A stretch of 64,000 nucleotides of DNA, taken from assembly GCF_017833255.1 (NCBI RefSeq), contig NZ_JAFIBU010000001.1:3776501-3840500 (forward strand), in the 5' to 3' direction. Shown here in pieces: positions 1-9,984 of the stretch. Both the position numbers and the translations under genes were made by a program. The DNA is from Paenibacillus sp. PvR098. GTDB taxonomy: Bacteria; Bacillota; Bacilli; Paenibacillales; NBRC-103111. Under the pieces are notes generated by a model. That model saw nothing but the letters and a program-made list of their open reading frames with translations, ran no database searches and was not told the DNA's origin. Position 1 is the stretch's first letter, and every line of letters begins with the position of its first letter.

Positions 1-147
1 CCGGAAGCCGTTGAACTGCAGTCGGCTATTCAAGCCTTAGGGATAAACCAGGCTGTGACTCAATATACAAGCATCCCGGAAGAGCATCCAGTACATGCGC
101 TGATCCTGAATCATGTTCATCAATTGAAGCAAAAAGCTCATTCGTAG
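1..147 (+). CDS. mtlD: Mannitol-1-phosphate 5-dehydrogenase, C-terminal end (partial)
   Basis: The frame is open from base 1 to a TAG at 145-147, giving 48 residues. The visible tail resembles, from memory, the C-terminal helix region of MtlD, which in E. coli carries a similar PxAVELxxxI motif. MtlD oxidises mannitol 1-phosphate, the product of the mannitol PTS, to fructose 6-phosphate. The gene lies 17 bp upstream of ptsI on the same strand, which fits a mannitol PTS operon that carries its own general PTS genes. Only the tail is in the window, so the assignment is moderate. Confidence 0.6.
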   Translation, partial: PEAVELQSAIQALGINQAVTQYTSIPEEHPVHALILNHVHQLKQKAHS

Positions 148-164
148 GGAAAGGACTGTTCACC

Positions 165-1892
165 ATGTCGAATTTGTTAACGGGTATTGCTGCTTCTCCC
201 GGCTTCGCTATTGCCAAAGCTTACCGGCTGAAGGCCTCGACTTATGTTCCTGTCCGAAGCGAAGTGACAGATACCAAGCAGGAAGCACAACGCTTTCGGG
301 AAGCCGTCGAGCAGGCTAAACAGGAATTGGAATCGATTCGAGAGCTGACGGAAGCGAGACTCGGTTCCCAGAAGGCTGAAATTTTTGAATCGCATTTACT
401 TTCGCTCGAGGATCCGGATTTCATAGATGTCATTCTTGATAACATCGTGCAGGAAGCAATCAATGCAGAGTACGCGCTTCATGAGGTTTCACAAGCTTTT
501 ATTGAGGCGCTGCTGGCGATGGATAATGAGCTGTTAAGAGAACGCGCCGCCGATGTACGCGATGTATCCGGGCGCTTAATGAGCGGATTGCGCGGGGAGA
601 AGTATACCACCGTCTCGGATATTGCAGAGGAGTCTATTATTATAGCCGAGGATCTCTCCCCCTCGGATACGGCACAGCTCAATTTGGATGTGGTGCGGGG
701 TTTTATTACGGAAATCGGAAGCCGTACGTCCCACTCCGCGATCATGGCCCGTTCGTTGGGTATCCCGGCCATCGTCGGTGTCGGAGCGAGCGCAGGAGAG
801 ATTACAGCGGGTGTCACCGTCATTATGGATGCCGTAGAAGGCCGTATGGTGGTTGATCCGAGCGAAGAGGAATTGGAAGCTTACCGTCAGAAGAAGGAAC
901 AATACGAAATCCGTCAGGCCGAGCTGAGCAAGCTCAAGGATCAGCCCACGATTTCCAAAGACGGCCGACAGGTAGAGCTCGCAGCCAATATCGGCAGTGT
1001 GGAGGACATGCAGAAGGTGCTCGATAACGGCGCTGAAGGCATCGGATTGTTCCGGACGGAATTTTTATATATGGGACGGAGTTCATTTCCTACGGAAGAG
1101 GAGCAATTCAAGGTCTATAAGTATGTGCTTGAAAAAATGGAGGGCAAGCCGGTCGTTATCCGTACACTGGATATCGGTGGCGACAAGGAGCTTCCATATC
1201 TGGAGCTTCCTAAAGAGAGCAATCCTTTTCTTGGCCTGCGTGCCGTTCGTCTTTGCCTCGATCGGCAGGATTTATTCCGCACGCAGCTGCGCGCACTTCT
1301 ACGGGCAAGCCGTCACGGCCAACTGAAGATCATGTTCCCGATGATTGCTGTTCTCGAAGAGCTTTTGGAAGCCAAGCGTCTGCTTCAAGAAGAGAGAGAC
1401 AAGCTTGTCCAAGAAGGCCAAGCGGTAGCTGACCACATCGAAGTAGGAATGATGATCGAAGTGCCTGCAGCGGCGCTTGCGGCAGATAGCTTTGCCCAAG
1501 AGGTCGATTTCTTCAGTATCGGGACGAACGATCTGATTCAATATACAATGGCTGCAGACCGGATGAACGAAACCGTATCGTACCTGTATCAACCGTGTCA
1601 TCCTTCCATTCTCAGACTCATTCAAATGGTTATTCGCGCGGCTGAGCGAGAGGGCAAGTGGGTCGGCATGTGCGGGGAGATGGCCGGCGATGAAACGGCG
1701 ATTCCTCTGCTGCTGGGACTAGGGCTGCATGAGTTTAGTATGAGCGCCAGTTCCATTCTACCTGCCAGAGCGCTGATTCGTGAGCTTGTTCAAGAAGAAT
1801 GGGTCGCTCACGCTGATCGTGCGCTCGCGATGAGAAGCCAGAATGAAATCAAAGAGTATGTTCATATGCTGACAAGGAGTGATTCTAAGTGA
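165..1892 (+). CDS. ptsI: PTS phosphoenolpyruvate-protein phosphotransferase (Enzyme I)
   Basis: The product is 575 residues, the normal length for Enzyme I, the cytoplasmic enzyme that takes phosphate from phosphoenolpyruvate and passes it to HPr. The phospho-histidine motif GSRTSHSAIMARSLGIPAIV is present with the active His at residue 190. The C-terminal PEP-binding barrel shows the GLFRTEFLYMGR, GTNDLIQYTMA and CGEMAGD motifs. The ATG at 165 follows GGAAAGGA at good spacing. It overlaps ptsH by 4 bases, so the two are probably translationally coupled. The order ptsI then ptsH is the reverse of the canonical ptsHI operon. Confidence 0.97.
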   Translation: MSNLLTGIAASPGFAIAKAYRLKASTYVPVRSEVTDTKQEAQRFREAVEQAKQELESIRELTEARLGSQKAEIFESHLLSLEDPDFIDVILDNIVQEAINAEYALHEVSQAFIEALLAMDNELLRERAADVRDVSGRLMSGLRGEKYTTVSDIAEESIIIAEDLSPSDTAQLNLDVVRGFITEIGSRTSHSAIMARSLGIPAIVGVGASAGEITAGVTVIMDAVEGRMVVDPSEEELEAYRQKKEQYEIRQAELSKLKDQPTISKDGRQVELAANIGSVEDMQKVLDNGAEGIGLFRTEFLYMGRSSFPTEEEQFKVYKYVLEKMEGKPVVIRTLDIGGDKELPYLELPKESNPFLGLRAVRLCLDRQDLFRTQLRALLRASRHGQLKIMFPMIAVLEELLEAKRLLQEERDKLVQEGQAVADHIEVGMMIEVPAAALAADSFAQEVDFFSIGTNDLIQYTMAADRMNETVSYLYQPCHPSILRLIQMVIRAAEREGKWVGMCGEMAGDETAIPLLLGLGLHEFSMSASSILPARALIRELVQEEWVAHADRALAMRSQNEIKEYVHMLTRSDSK

Positions 1893-2152
1893 CATCCCAA
1901 ACCTTTACTGTGCTCAATCCTTCCGGATTTCATGCACGCCCTACGAAAATGTTCGTTCAGACCGCCAGCACGTTCCCGTGTAAAGTGAATGTGATTAAAA
2001 ATGGTAAGAAAGTGAACGGAAAAAGCTCGTTAAGCATGCTTACGCTAGGGATTGCCCTGAATGACGAGGTTACGCTGGAGACCGACGGAGAACAAGAAGA
2101 GCAGGCGCTTCAAGAATTGGGCGAGCTGTTGGTCAAGATTTACGAGGAATAG
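1889..2152 (+). CDS. ptsH: Phosphocarrier protein HPr
   Basis: This 87-residue protein is HPr, which carries phosphate from Enzyme I to the sugar-specific EIIA proteins. His15 sits in NPSGFHARP, and Ser46 in the KSSLSM segment is the HPrK/P site used for carbon catabolite control in Firmicutes. Having His15 distinguishes it from Crh. Translation starts at a GTG that overlaps the ptsI TGA stop, with AAGGAG at 1874-1879. A terminator follows, so it ends the operon. Confidence 0.96.
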   Translation: MTSQTFTVLNPSGFHARPTKMFVQTASTFPCKVNVIKNGKKVNGKSSLSMLTLGIALNDEVTLETDGEQEEQALQELGELLVKIYEE

Positions 2153-2220
2153 CAGTGACATAACTGCACCTAGGATTACAAAGTACAAGCCACTGTGAAG
2201 TAATTCTTACCTGGCTAAGG

Positions 2221-2248
2221 ACACCATTATTCGATGGTGTTCTTTTTT
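2221..2248 (+). terminator. Rho-independent terminator of the ptsI-ptsH operon
   Basis: ACACCAT (2221-2227) pairs with ATGGTGT (2234-2240) around a 6-base loop and runs into a T tract. Confidence 0.85.
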
Positions 2249-2335
2249 ATTGCTGATTTTTTGTCCGTTTGTTACTATTTACCTATGTGTCAATTTAACA
2301 ATAGGAGAAGAGAACGGCGGAAGGGGAATTTCAGC

Positions 2336-4297
2336 ATGAAGGGCAGATCCATACTTTGGTTTATTGTATTAACCGTATTCGCTTTACTTACTGCGTGTAC
2401 TCCAGGAGAAAAGGCTCCTAAAGCGGCAGAAGAGGAGCCGGCCATATGGATGTTTAAAAAGGGAGAGAAGGATTCGAAGACAGGAGAATTATATGTAAAG
2501 CGCATGAATCAGGAGCCGGAGAAAGTGGCCAATGAGGTTGCAATTGGGAATTTTGTACCGTATCCTGACGCGAAAAGAGTCCTATTTTTGGATGGCGAAA
2601 ATAATCTATATGCTTGGGAGACCGGGAAAGAAAAGGAGAAAGTGGATAGCGACGTCCAATTCCATTCCATCGAAATTTCGGCGGATGGACAAAAAATATA
2701 TTATTTAAATTCGGATCAAGCTTTATATGTCCTTGAGAAGGGAAAAGAAAAATCTAAGCTCGGCAGCGAGGTATCCAGCTATCGGTTAGCCGGTGACGGC
2801 GGTACAGTCTATTATTTGGACGATGCAAGCAGCTTGTACCGAATTCCGCCTGCAGGTGATAAGGAGAAGCTTGCCTCCGATGTAAATTTCTTTGAAGTAT
2901 CAAGAGACACCAAATCGGTTGTCTATCAGTCGGAGGAGAGCATGATTTATGTTCTCCGTGACCAGGGCGTAAAGTATAAGCTGTCCAATAGCAATGCCGG
3001 CGATGCGTATATTTCATCGGATGGCGGCTTTGTCACTTTGACGGATGAATTTAACACGGACAAAGGGTATGGAGAGCTGTATTTGTCGCAGTGGGGTAAA
3101 AATGAGTACGCTCGGGAGAAAATCGCTTCCGATATTCGGAATCATTTTATTTCATGGGACGAGAAGTCGGTCTATTACCTCAATAGCGAGAACCATTTAT
3201 ATCAATTCGATATTAAATCGAAGCAAAAAACAAAGGTGGCTTCCGAAATAAATGAATTGGAATTCAGTAAAGACCACCAGCTTTTTGCCTATTTAAATAA
3301 GGACGAGGATTTGTATGTTTGGGAAGCAGGTAAAGAAGCTGAAAAAGTAGCTTCTGAAATTAGAACGGTACAGGTCATGGACAATAAAGCCGTATATTAT
3401 GATGATAAAGACGGCAATATTTATGTAAAATTGTACGGCAAAGAAAAAGCTAAGATCGAGCTTAATGCAGAGGAATACAGTATATCGAACGAGATTTTAT
3501 ATTATGCGACTAAGGATCATAAAATCGGCGTTGTTCTACCGGGAAAAACGGAGGGAACGTTCCTCTTGGAGCAGGTAGAGCCCTATCAATCTATTTATAG
3601 CTCAAGGCAATTATTGTATCAAAAATTAGCCAAAATTGAAGACGTATCCGGATATTGGTACAGCGAAGAGGAAAAGGGTTATGTTTTCTTTGAAAAATCC
3701 GGGGACCAAGAGATGAAGATGTCTTACTATCATTTGGATGAGGAAGAAATCTTGAAGCTTCAAGTCGACCATAGCGAAGAGGATAAGCTCTATGTTACCG
3801 ATTTGGAAAATGATGAGCACAGTGCAGTTATTATCATTAACGGCAAGGATCAAATTACTTTAAGCGATGACGACTCGGAGAACATTATTTTTAAACGAAG
3901 CTCCAAAGAAGAGCTGGATAAGATGAAAGCTAATGTAGAGGCAGAAAATAAACAAATCTTATCTACATTTGAGAAGAGCATTCGTGCATTAGAGCAAGAA
4001 GATCTCGAAGGTTATTTAGCAACGATTGATCAGGATTCTTATGTTTATGAGGAAACTCAAGAGACGATGGCTTTTCTATTTGAAACTTATGATGGTATTA
4101 AGTATGAGATCGAAAGCTCAAAGATGATTGAACGCTCTGAGGACGAAGCCGTTGTAGAAGTGGTGCAAATTACGCGAGGCAGCGGCCCAGATTTTGCGGA
4201 TAATAAGACGGTCACGGAGCATACTTTGATCAAAAGTAGTGACGGCACATGGAAAGTAAGTAATTCTAATGTGATTGATATGGAGTATTTGGAATAG
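2336..4297 (+). CDS. Lipoprotein with tandem propeller-like repeats and a C-terminal NTF2-like region
   Basis: The protein has 653 residues from the ATG at 2336, which follows AAGGGGAA; a longer upstream frame without a ribosome binding site was not used. It opens with a lipoprotein signal (hydrophobic stretch, then LLTAC, lipidated Cys21). From about residue 45 to 400 it repeats a unit of about 40 residues, each with a pattern like LYVWEAGKEAEKVASEI followed by a short predicted strand containing YYL. This looks like a beta-propeller of TolB/WD type. The last 110 residues resemble an NTF2-like/SnoaL fold. It should sit on the outer face of the membrane. No specific function is recognised. 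It stands alone between terminators. Confidence 0.8.
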   Translation: MKGRSILWFIVLTVFALLTACTPGEKAPKAAEEEPAIWMFKKGEKDSKTGELYVKRMNQEPEKVANEVAIGNFVPYPDAKRVLFLDGENNLYAWETGKEKEKVDSDVQFHSIEISADGQKIYYLNSDQALYVLEKGKEKSKLGSEVSSYRLAGDGGTVYYLDDASSLYRIPPAGDKEKLASDVNFFEVSRDTKSVVYQSEESMIYVLRDQGVKYKLSNSNAGDAYISSDGGFVTLTDEFNTDKGYGELYLSQWGKNEYAREKIASDIRNHFISWDEKSVYYLNSENHLYQFDIKSKQKTKVASEINELEFSKDHQLFAYLNKDEDLYVWEAGKEAEKVASEIRTVQVMDNKAVYYDDKDGNIYVKLYGKEKAKIELNAEEYSISNEILYYATKDHKIGVVLPGKTEGTFLLEQVEPYQSIYSSRQLLYQKLAKIEDVSGYWYSEEEKGYVFFEKSGDQEMKMSYYHLDEEEILKLQVDHSEEDKLYVTDLENDEHSAVIIINGKDQITLSDDDSENIIFKRSSKEELDKMKANVEAENKQILSTFEKSIRALEQEDLEGYLATIDQDSYVYEETQETMAFLFETYDGIKYEIESSKMIERSEDEAVVEVVQITRGSGPDFADNKTVTEHTLIKSSDGTWKVSNSNVIDMEYLE

Positions 4298-4311
4298 CGG
4301 CAAACAAAACC

Positions 4312-4349
4312 AGCTGTCCCCAAGCAGAATATCCTACAAGGGGACAGCT
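4312..4349. other. Perfect 10-bp inverted repeat
   Basis: AGCTGTCCCC (4312-4321) pairs with GGGGACAGCT (4340-4349) around an 18-base loop, just after the lipoprotein gene. There is no T tract, so it may be a weak terminator or an mRNA 3' end structure. Confidence 0.5.
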
Positions 4350-4633
4350 ATGGGATTCCCGGAAATAGGAATACCTTCCGCCTTTGGGCAAGTAACCTAT
4401 CATGGGCGTGGGGTATGGAAGAGCTTGAAATGGGGTCTGGTTATTACGGTTCTGGGCGATATTCTTGTGATCCTGTTCCGTGAGCCTCTGATCTAGCTAT
4501 CGCAGCGGATGAATGGACACGCGGCATCATCATGTTCTTTCGTTGGAGAAGCAGAGCGTGGGGGAAAAAGTCTCTGGTGGATCACTCCGGTAAGCCTGAG
4601 TCTGAGCCTATGGCAGCCGTCTCCGGTACTTAA
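4350..4633 (+). pseudogene. Possible frameshifted small membrane-protein gene
   Basis: An ATG at 4350 opens a 48-residue frame ending at TAG 4494-4496. Its end, WGLVITVLGDILVILF, looks like one membrane helix. A second frame (+2) is open from 4484 to TAA 4631-4633 and encodes a plausible cytosolic tail containing DEWTRGIIMFFRWRSRAWGKK. Joined by one frameshift at about 4485-4496 they would make a protein of roughly 95 residues. This is inferred from the composition of the two frames only; I do not recognise the family. The remainder of 4298-4686 holds only the flanking hairpins. Confidence 0.3.
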
Positions 4634-4639
4634 TAAATA

Positions 4640-4670
4640 ATAGGGCTGACCCTGTTGTGGTCAGCCCTAT
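4640..4670. terminator. Bidirectional terminator downstream of gdhA
   Basis: ATAGGGCTGACC (4640-4651) pairs with GGTCAGCCCTAT (4659-4670) around a 7-base loop. The A/T-rich flanks let it end gdhA on the minus strand. Confidence 0.8.
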
Positions 4671-4686
4671 CTATCATCTTACTGTA

Positions 4687-6084
<1,398 letters not shown>

Positions 6085-6243
6085 TTATTATCTTCAGGTC
6101 AAAAGATTTTACCCCATTCAGATTATTTTTGCATATTTATTTAAAGAAAACAATATGTTTTAACTCAAAAATGTAAGTGGTTAATTAAGGAAAGCTGAGA
6201 GGCATATTTTCTAACATCATATGTTATGAACTGTAAAAAATAT

Positions 6244-6288
6244 GTGGATATTTTTTACATGTAGTGTATAATTTATATAGGTACACTA
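6244..6288 (+). promoter_or_regulatory. Promoter with YtrA-type GntR operator (AGTGTA-N13-TACACT)
   Basis: A consensus -10 TATAAT lies at 6267-6272. AGTGTA (6263-6268) and TACACT (6282-6287) form an inverted repeat with a spacer of exactly 13 bases and overlap the -10 box, as a repressor site should. The same half-sites and spacing are described for the B. subtilis YtrA repressor, which responds to cell-wall antibiotics. No GntR gene is in this window, so the repressor is inferred. The rest of 6067-6335 is A/T-rich and shows no gene. Confidence 0.65.
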
Positions 6289-6335
6289 TATATGTGCCGA
6301 ATAGCGTTTGGATACAGGTTGGAGGCTGCTGCATT

Positions 6336-8066
6336 ATGCGAAATGTGATGTCGTTTTTAAAGCCATACCGAATAGCGATCATCATTGCTCTGTTTTTAAT
6401 GCTTGTCGAGTTAATGGTGGAGCTGCTGCATCCGCTGCTGATGGCCAAAATCATCAATGAAGGCATTATGAAAAAAGAACTCTCCGTTGTGCTGCGATGG
6501 GGAGGAATCATGGTAGGCATTTCATTGCTCGGGTTTGCCTCAGGCATTATCAATTCGTTCTTTGCGGCCCATGTCAGCCAAAGCTTCGGGCTCGACATTC
6601 GAAAAAGCTTATTTGCGAAGGTTCAGTCGTTTTCGTATGCCCGTTTTCACCAGTTTGCCACCTCTACTTTAATTACGAGAGTCACAAGCGATGTAACCCA
6701 GCTGCAAAATATTGTGTTTGCGGGCCTGCGTATTATGATGCGCGCTCCTTTGTTTATGATATTGGGTATGGTCATGGCTTTAACGGTGCACTTTCAATTG
6801 GCTTTTATTTTAGTGGTCGTCATTCCTCTCCTGCTCGTTTTTATGGCAGTTATGATGAAGAAGGGATTTACGTTGTTCCGTTCCGTGCAGGAACGCCTAG
6901 ACCATGCTAATGGAATTGTCCGCGAAAATTTAATGGGAATCCGATTGATTAAAGCTTTCGTGAGAGACGGTCACGAAATGAAGCGCTTCTCGAATGCCAA
7001 TGAGGATTTGATGGACCGCACAGCCTCGGCTTTGAGGCTGATTGAGCTGACGATCCCGATGCTGCTCTTGGTAATGAATTCGAGTATATTATTCATCCTT
7101 TGGTACGGCAGTTTGGAAGTGAATGCGAATCATGCAAATCTTGGCGAAATCGTTGCGATTGTCAATTATGCGACTCGGATTACAGGCTCGTTTTCGGTGG
7201 TTTCGATGATTATGATGATCCTATCTCGGGGTAAAGCTTCGGCAAATCGAATTTCGGAAGTACTCGCAGCCAAGGTAGACGAGAAGGATTCCGGCCCTAG
7301 GGAGTCGGCTCATCGTGTAACGGAAGGCAAGCTTGTTTTTAAGGAGGTTTCGTTTCAATATCCGGGGACTTCAGAACCGGTCCTCAAGTCCGTCTCGTTT
7401 ACTGCCCAGCCCGGCGAAACCGTCGCTATTCTAGGAGCTACAGGCTCGGGGAAAACTTCCTTGTTTCAGCTCATACCACGTCTGTACGAGGCGAGCGGCG
7501 GAACCCTCCTCATCGACGGCACCGATATCCGAACCATGAAGCCGGAAGAATTGCGCGAGGAGATCGGGCTGGTTCCTCAAGAGGCCATACTGTTTACAGG
7601 GACGATAAGAGACAATATCCTGTGGGGAAAAGAGGATGCTTCGATGGAACAGGTTATCCAAGCGGCTCAAGCGGCTCAAATTCATGAAACCATTATGAAG
7701 CTGTCGCATCAATATGAGACTGTCGTGGGGCAGAAAGGGGTTAATTTGTCGGGAGGGCAAAAGCAGCGTCTTTCGATTGCAAGGGCGTTGATACGCAAAC
7801 CGAAGCTTTTATTATTGGATGACAGTACGAGCGCATTGGATTTAAATACAGAAGCCAGGCTGCTCGCCGCTTTGAGTACCTTTCCATGCACGAGGCTGAT
7901 CATTACCCAAAAAATCGGCACGGCCATGAGAGCGGACCAAATCCTGCTTCTGGATGATGGACGTCTGCTGGCCGCGGGAAAACATGAAGCGTTAATGCGG
8001 CAATCCGAGCTCTACCGCCAAATCGTTCGATCACAGTTCATTGAGGAGGATACAGCCCATGTTTAA
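6336..8066 (+). CDS. ABC exporter half-transporter with degenerate ATPase site (BmrC-like)
   Basis: From the ATG at 6336, which follows GGAGG, the product has 576 residues: six predicted membrane helices in the first 300 or so, then a nucleotide-binding domain. Walker A is GATGSGKTS and the signature is LSGGQKQR. Walker B is LLLLDDSTSALD, with Asp in place of the catalytic Glu, and the H-loop reads ITQKIGT, with Gln where His is expected. These are marks of the catalytically impaired subunit of heterodimeric multidrug exporters such as BmrCD. The downstream gene, overlapping by 8 bases, supplies the complementary half. Confidence 0.9.
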   Translation: MRNVMSFLKPYRIAIIIALFLMLVELMVELLHPLLMAKIINEGIMKKELSVVLRWGGIMVGISLLGFASGIINSFFAAHVSQSFGLDIRKSLFAKVQSFSYARFHQFATSTLITRVTSDVTQLQNIVFAGLRIMMRAPLFMILGMVMALTVHFQLAFILVVVIPLLLVFMAVMMKKGFTLFRSVQERLDHANGIVRENLMGIRLIKAFVRDGHEMKRFSNANEDLMDRTASALRLIELTIPMLLLVMNSSILFILWYGSLEVNANHANLGEIVAIVNYATRITGSFSVVSMIMMILSRGKASANRISEVLAAKVDEKDSGPRESAHRVTEGKLVFKEVSFQYPGTSEPVLKSVSFTAQPGETVAILGATGSGKTSLFQLIPRLYEASGGTLLIDGTDIRTMKPEELREEIGLVPQEAILFTGTIRDNILWGKEDASMEQVIQAAQAAQIHETIMKLSHQYETVVGQKGVNLSGGQKQRLSIARALIRKPKLLLLDDSTSALDLNTEARLLAALSTFPCTRLIITQKIGTAMRADQILLLDDGRLLAAGKHEALMRQSELYRQIVRSQFIEEDTAHV

Positions 8067-9897
8067 CCCTCCCACTCCATTTCAACCGGCGGGAGGCAGG
8101 GGGCCATCTGCCGCGCGAATAGGCGCACCGGTCCCCAAAGGAAAGCCCTTCGCCAAACACGGACTGCGTACTCTCAGAAATATATGGACTTATCTTTCCG
8201 TTCATCGGAGATTTCTGGTGCTTATTTTCATGATGGTGATCATAAGCTCTTTGCTCGGTCTTCTCGGGCCATATTTGCTCGGCGTAACGATCGATACCTA
8301 CATGGGAACTGAGCAAAACCAAGGTCTGTTTACCCTTATGATGATCTTGGGGGGAGTGTACCTGCTTCATTCGATATCGACCTGGCTGCAAAATTATTGG
8401 ATGATCGGCGTTGCCCAACAAACCGTGTATGCCATGCGGTCGGACCTGTTTCGTCATCTGCATAAGCTTCCGGTGTCTTTTTTTGCCAAGCGGCAGCATG
8501 GCGAGGTCATGAGCCGGCTCACCAATGATATAGATAATGTGAGTCAGACGCTCAACAGTTCCTTTATCCAATTGGTTTCCAGTGTGCTTACCTTCATTGG
8601 AATGATCGGCCTGATGATTTGGCTCAGCATGCCGCTGACCTTGATTACGTTATCGATGATTCCCATCATGGTTCTGGGCATGAAGTGGATTACGGCGCGT
8701 ACGGGAAAATATTTTAAAGAGCAGCAGCGGAACATGGGAGAGTTGAACGGTTTTGTGGAGGAGGCGCTTTCCGGTCAAAGTGTCGTCAAAGCCTTTTCGC
8801 GGGAAGAGAATATGATTTCGGAATTTAATGCGAAAGCGGAAAAATTAAAAGCAGCCGGTTATTGGGCCCAAACCTACTCGGGATTTATCACTAAGTTAAT
8901 GAACGTATTAAATAACCTGAGCTTTGCGGTGATTGCCGGAGCGGGAGGGGTTCTTGCGCTGCATGATATGGTTTCGATCGGGGTAATCGTTACGTTCGCC
9001 GAATATTCCAGACAATTCACGCGGCCGCTGAATGATTTGGCCAACCAATGGAATACGTTTCTTTCCGCGGTGGCCGGGGCCGAAAGGGTGTTTGAAGTGC
9101 TGGAGGAGGATGAGGAAGAGAAAGACGAGAAGAAAGCCATATCGCTGTCGGGATTGCGGGGAGACATCGAGTTCGCGGACGTGTCATTCTCATACAATCA
9201 GGAAACTCAAACGTTAAAGGGTATGGATTTTCATATTTCTTCAGGGGAGACAGTAGCGTTGGTCGGCCCGACAGGAGCGGGAAAATCGACCGTTGTGCAG
9301 CTTCTCACCCGTTTTTATGATGCGGACCACGGTCAAATCTTTATTGACGGGTATGACATCCGTAATATCAAACGGGCGAGTCTTCGCGGGCATATGGGCT
9401 TTGTGCTGCAGGACGCTTTTCTCTTTCAGGGGACGATTCGGGACAACATCCGTTACGGCAGACTGGAGGCGACTGATCAAGAAGTGGAGCAAGCCGCCAA
9501 GCTAGCTAATGCGCATTCGTTTATCATGAAGCTGCCTGAGCGGTACGATACGGCTGTGCATCATGACGGAAGCGGAATCAGTCAAGGCCAGAAGCAGCTG
9601 CTGTCCATTGCCCGGGCCGTCTTGGCCGATCCGTCCATATTGATATTAGATGAGGCGACAAGCAGTATCGATACGATTACGGAGATCAAAATCCAAGAAG
9701 CATTATCCCGTTTGATGAAGGGCAGAACCAATGTGGTCATCGCTCATCGGTTGAATACGATCCAAAAAGCGGATCAAATCTTGGTAATTGATGAGGGAAG
9801 GCTGATCGAGAGAGGGACCCACGGCTCTCTTTTGAAGGAAAAGGGTTATTATTACGGACTGTTTCACAGCCAATCTCAAAACGAACCGGTGTCTTGA
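8059..9897 (+). CDS. ABC exporter half-transporter, catalytic partner (BmrD-like)
   Basis: The ATG at 8059 follows GAGGAGG inside the end of the preceding gene and gives 612 residues; an upstream TTG at 8041 is less likely. The N-terminus is a Pro/Gly-rich extension, then six predicted membrane helices and an ATPase domain. Walker A is GPTGAGKST, Walker B is ILILDEATSSID with the catalytic Glu, and the H-loop His is present (VIAHRLNT). The signature is altered to ISQGQKQ. With its neighbour it therefore makes one good and one degenerate ATP site, as in heterodimeric drug exporters. The substrate is unknown; an envelope-active drug would fit the upstream operator. Confidence 0.9.
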   Translation: MFNPPTPFQPAGGRGPSAARIGAPVPKGKPFAKHGLRTLRNIWTYLSVHRRFLVLIFMMVIISSLLGLLGPYLLGVTIDTYMGTEQNQGLFTLMMILGGVYLLHSISTWLQNYWMIGVAQQTVYAMRSDLFRHLHKLPVSFFAKRQHGEVMSRLTNDIDNVSQTLNSSFIQLVSSVLTFIGMIGLMIWLSMPLTLITLSMIPIMVLGMKWITARTGKYFKEQQRNMGELNGFVEEALSGQSVVKAFSREENMISEFNAKAEKLKAAGYWAQTYSGFITKLMNVLNNLSFAVIAGAGGVLALHDMVSIGVIVTFAEYSRQFTRPLNDLANQWNTFLSAVAGAERVFEVLEEDEEEKDEKKAISLSGLRGDIEFADVSFSYNQETQTLKGMDFHISSGETVALVGPTGAGKSTVVQLLTRFYDADHGQIFIDGYDIRNIKRASLRGHMGFVLQDAFLFQGTIRDNIRYGRLEATDQEVEQAAKLANAHSFIMKLPERYDTAVHHDGSGISQGQKQLLSIARAVLADPSILILDEATSSIDTITEIKIQEALSRLMKGRTNVVIAHRLNTIQKADQILVIDEGRLIERGTHGSLLKEKGYYYGLFHSQSQNEPVS

Positions 9898-9941
9898 ATA
9901 TCGAATCGCCTTCAAGGCAGTTCGGTACGAAGTCGGCTGCT

Positions 9942-9984
9942 GCAAGGTAAAACCCCTCATTATTACAAAGGGGTGTTACCTTGC
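9942..9984. terminator. Long hairpin between convergent genes
   Basis: A 16-bp stem with one mismatch pairs 9942-9957 with 9969-9984 around an 11-base loop. The stop codon of the minus-strand iron-sulfur subunit lies in the loop. There is no strong T tract on either side, so termination is inferred from position and stem stability. Confidence 0.5.
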
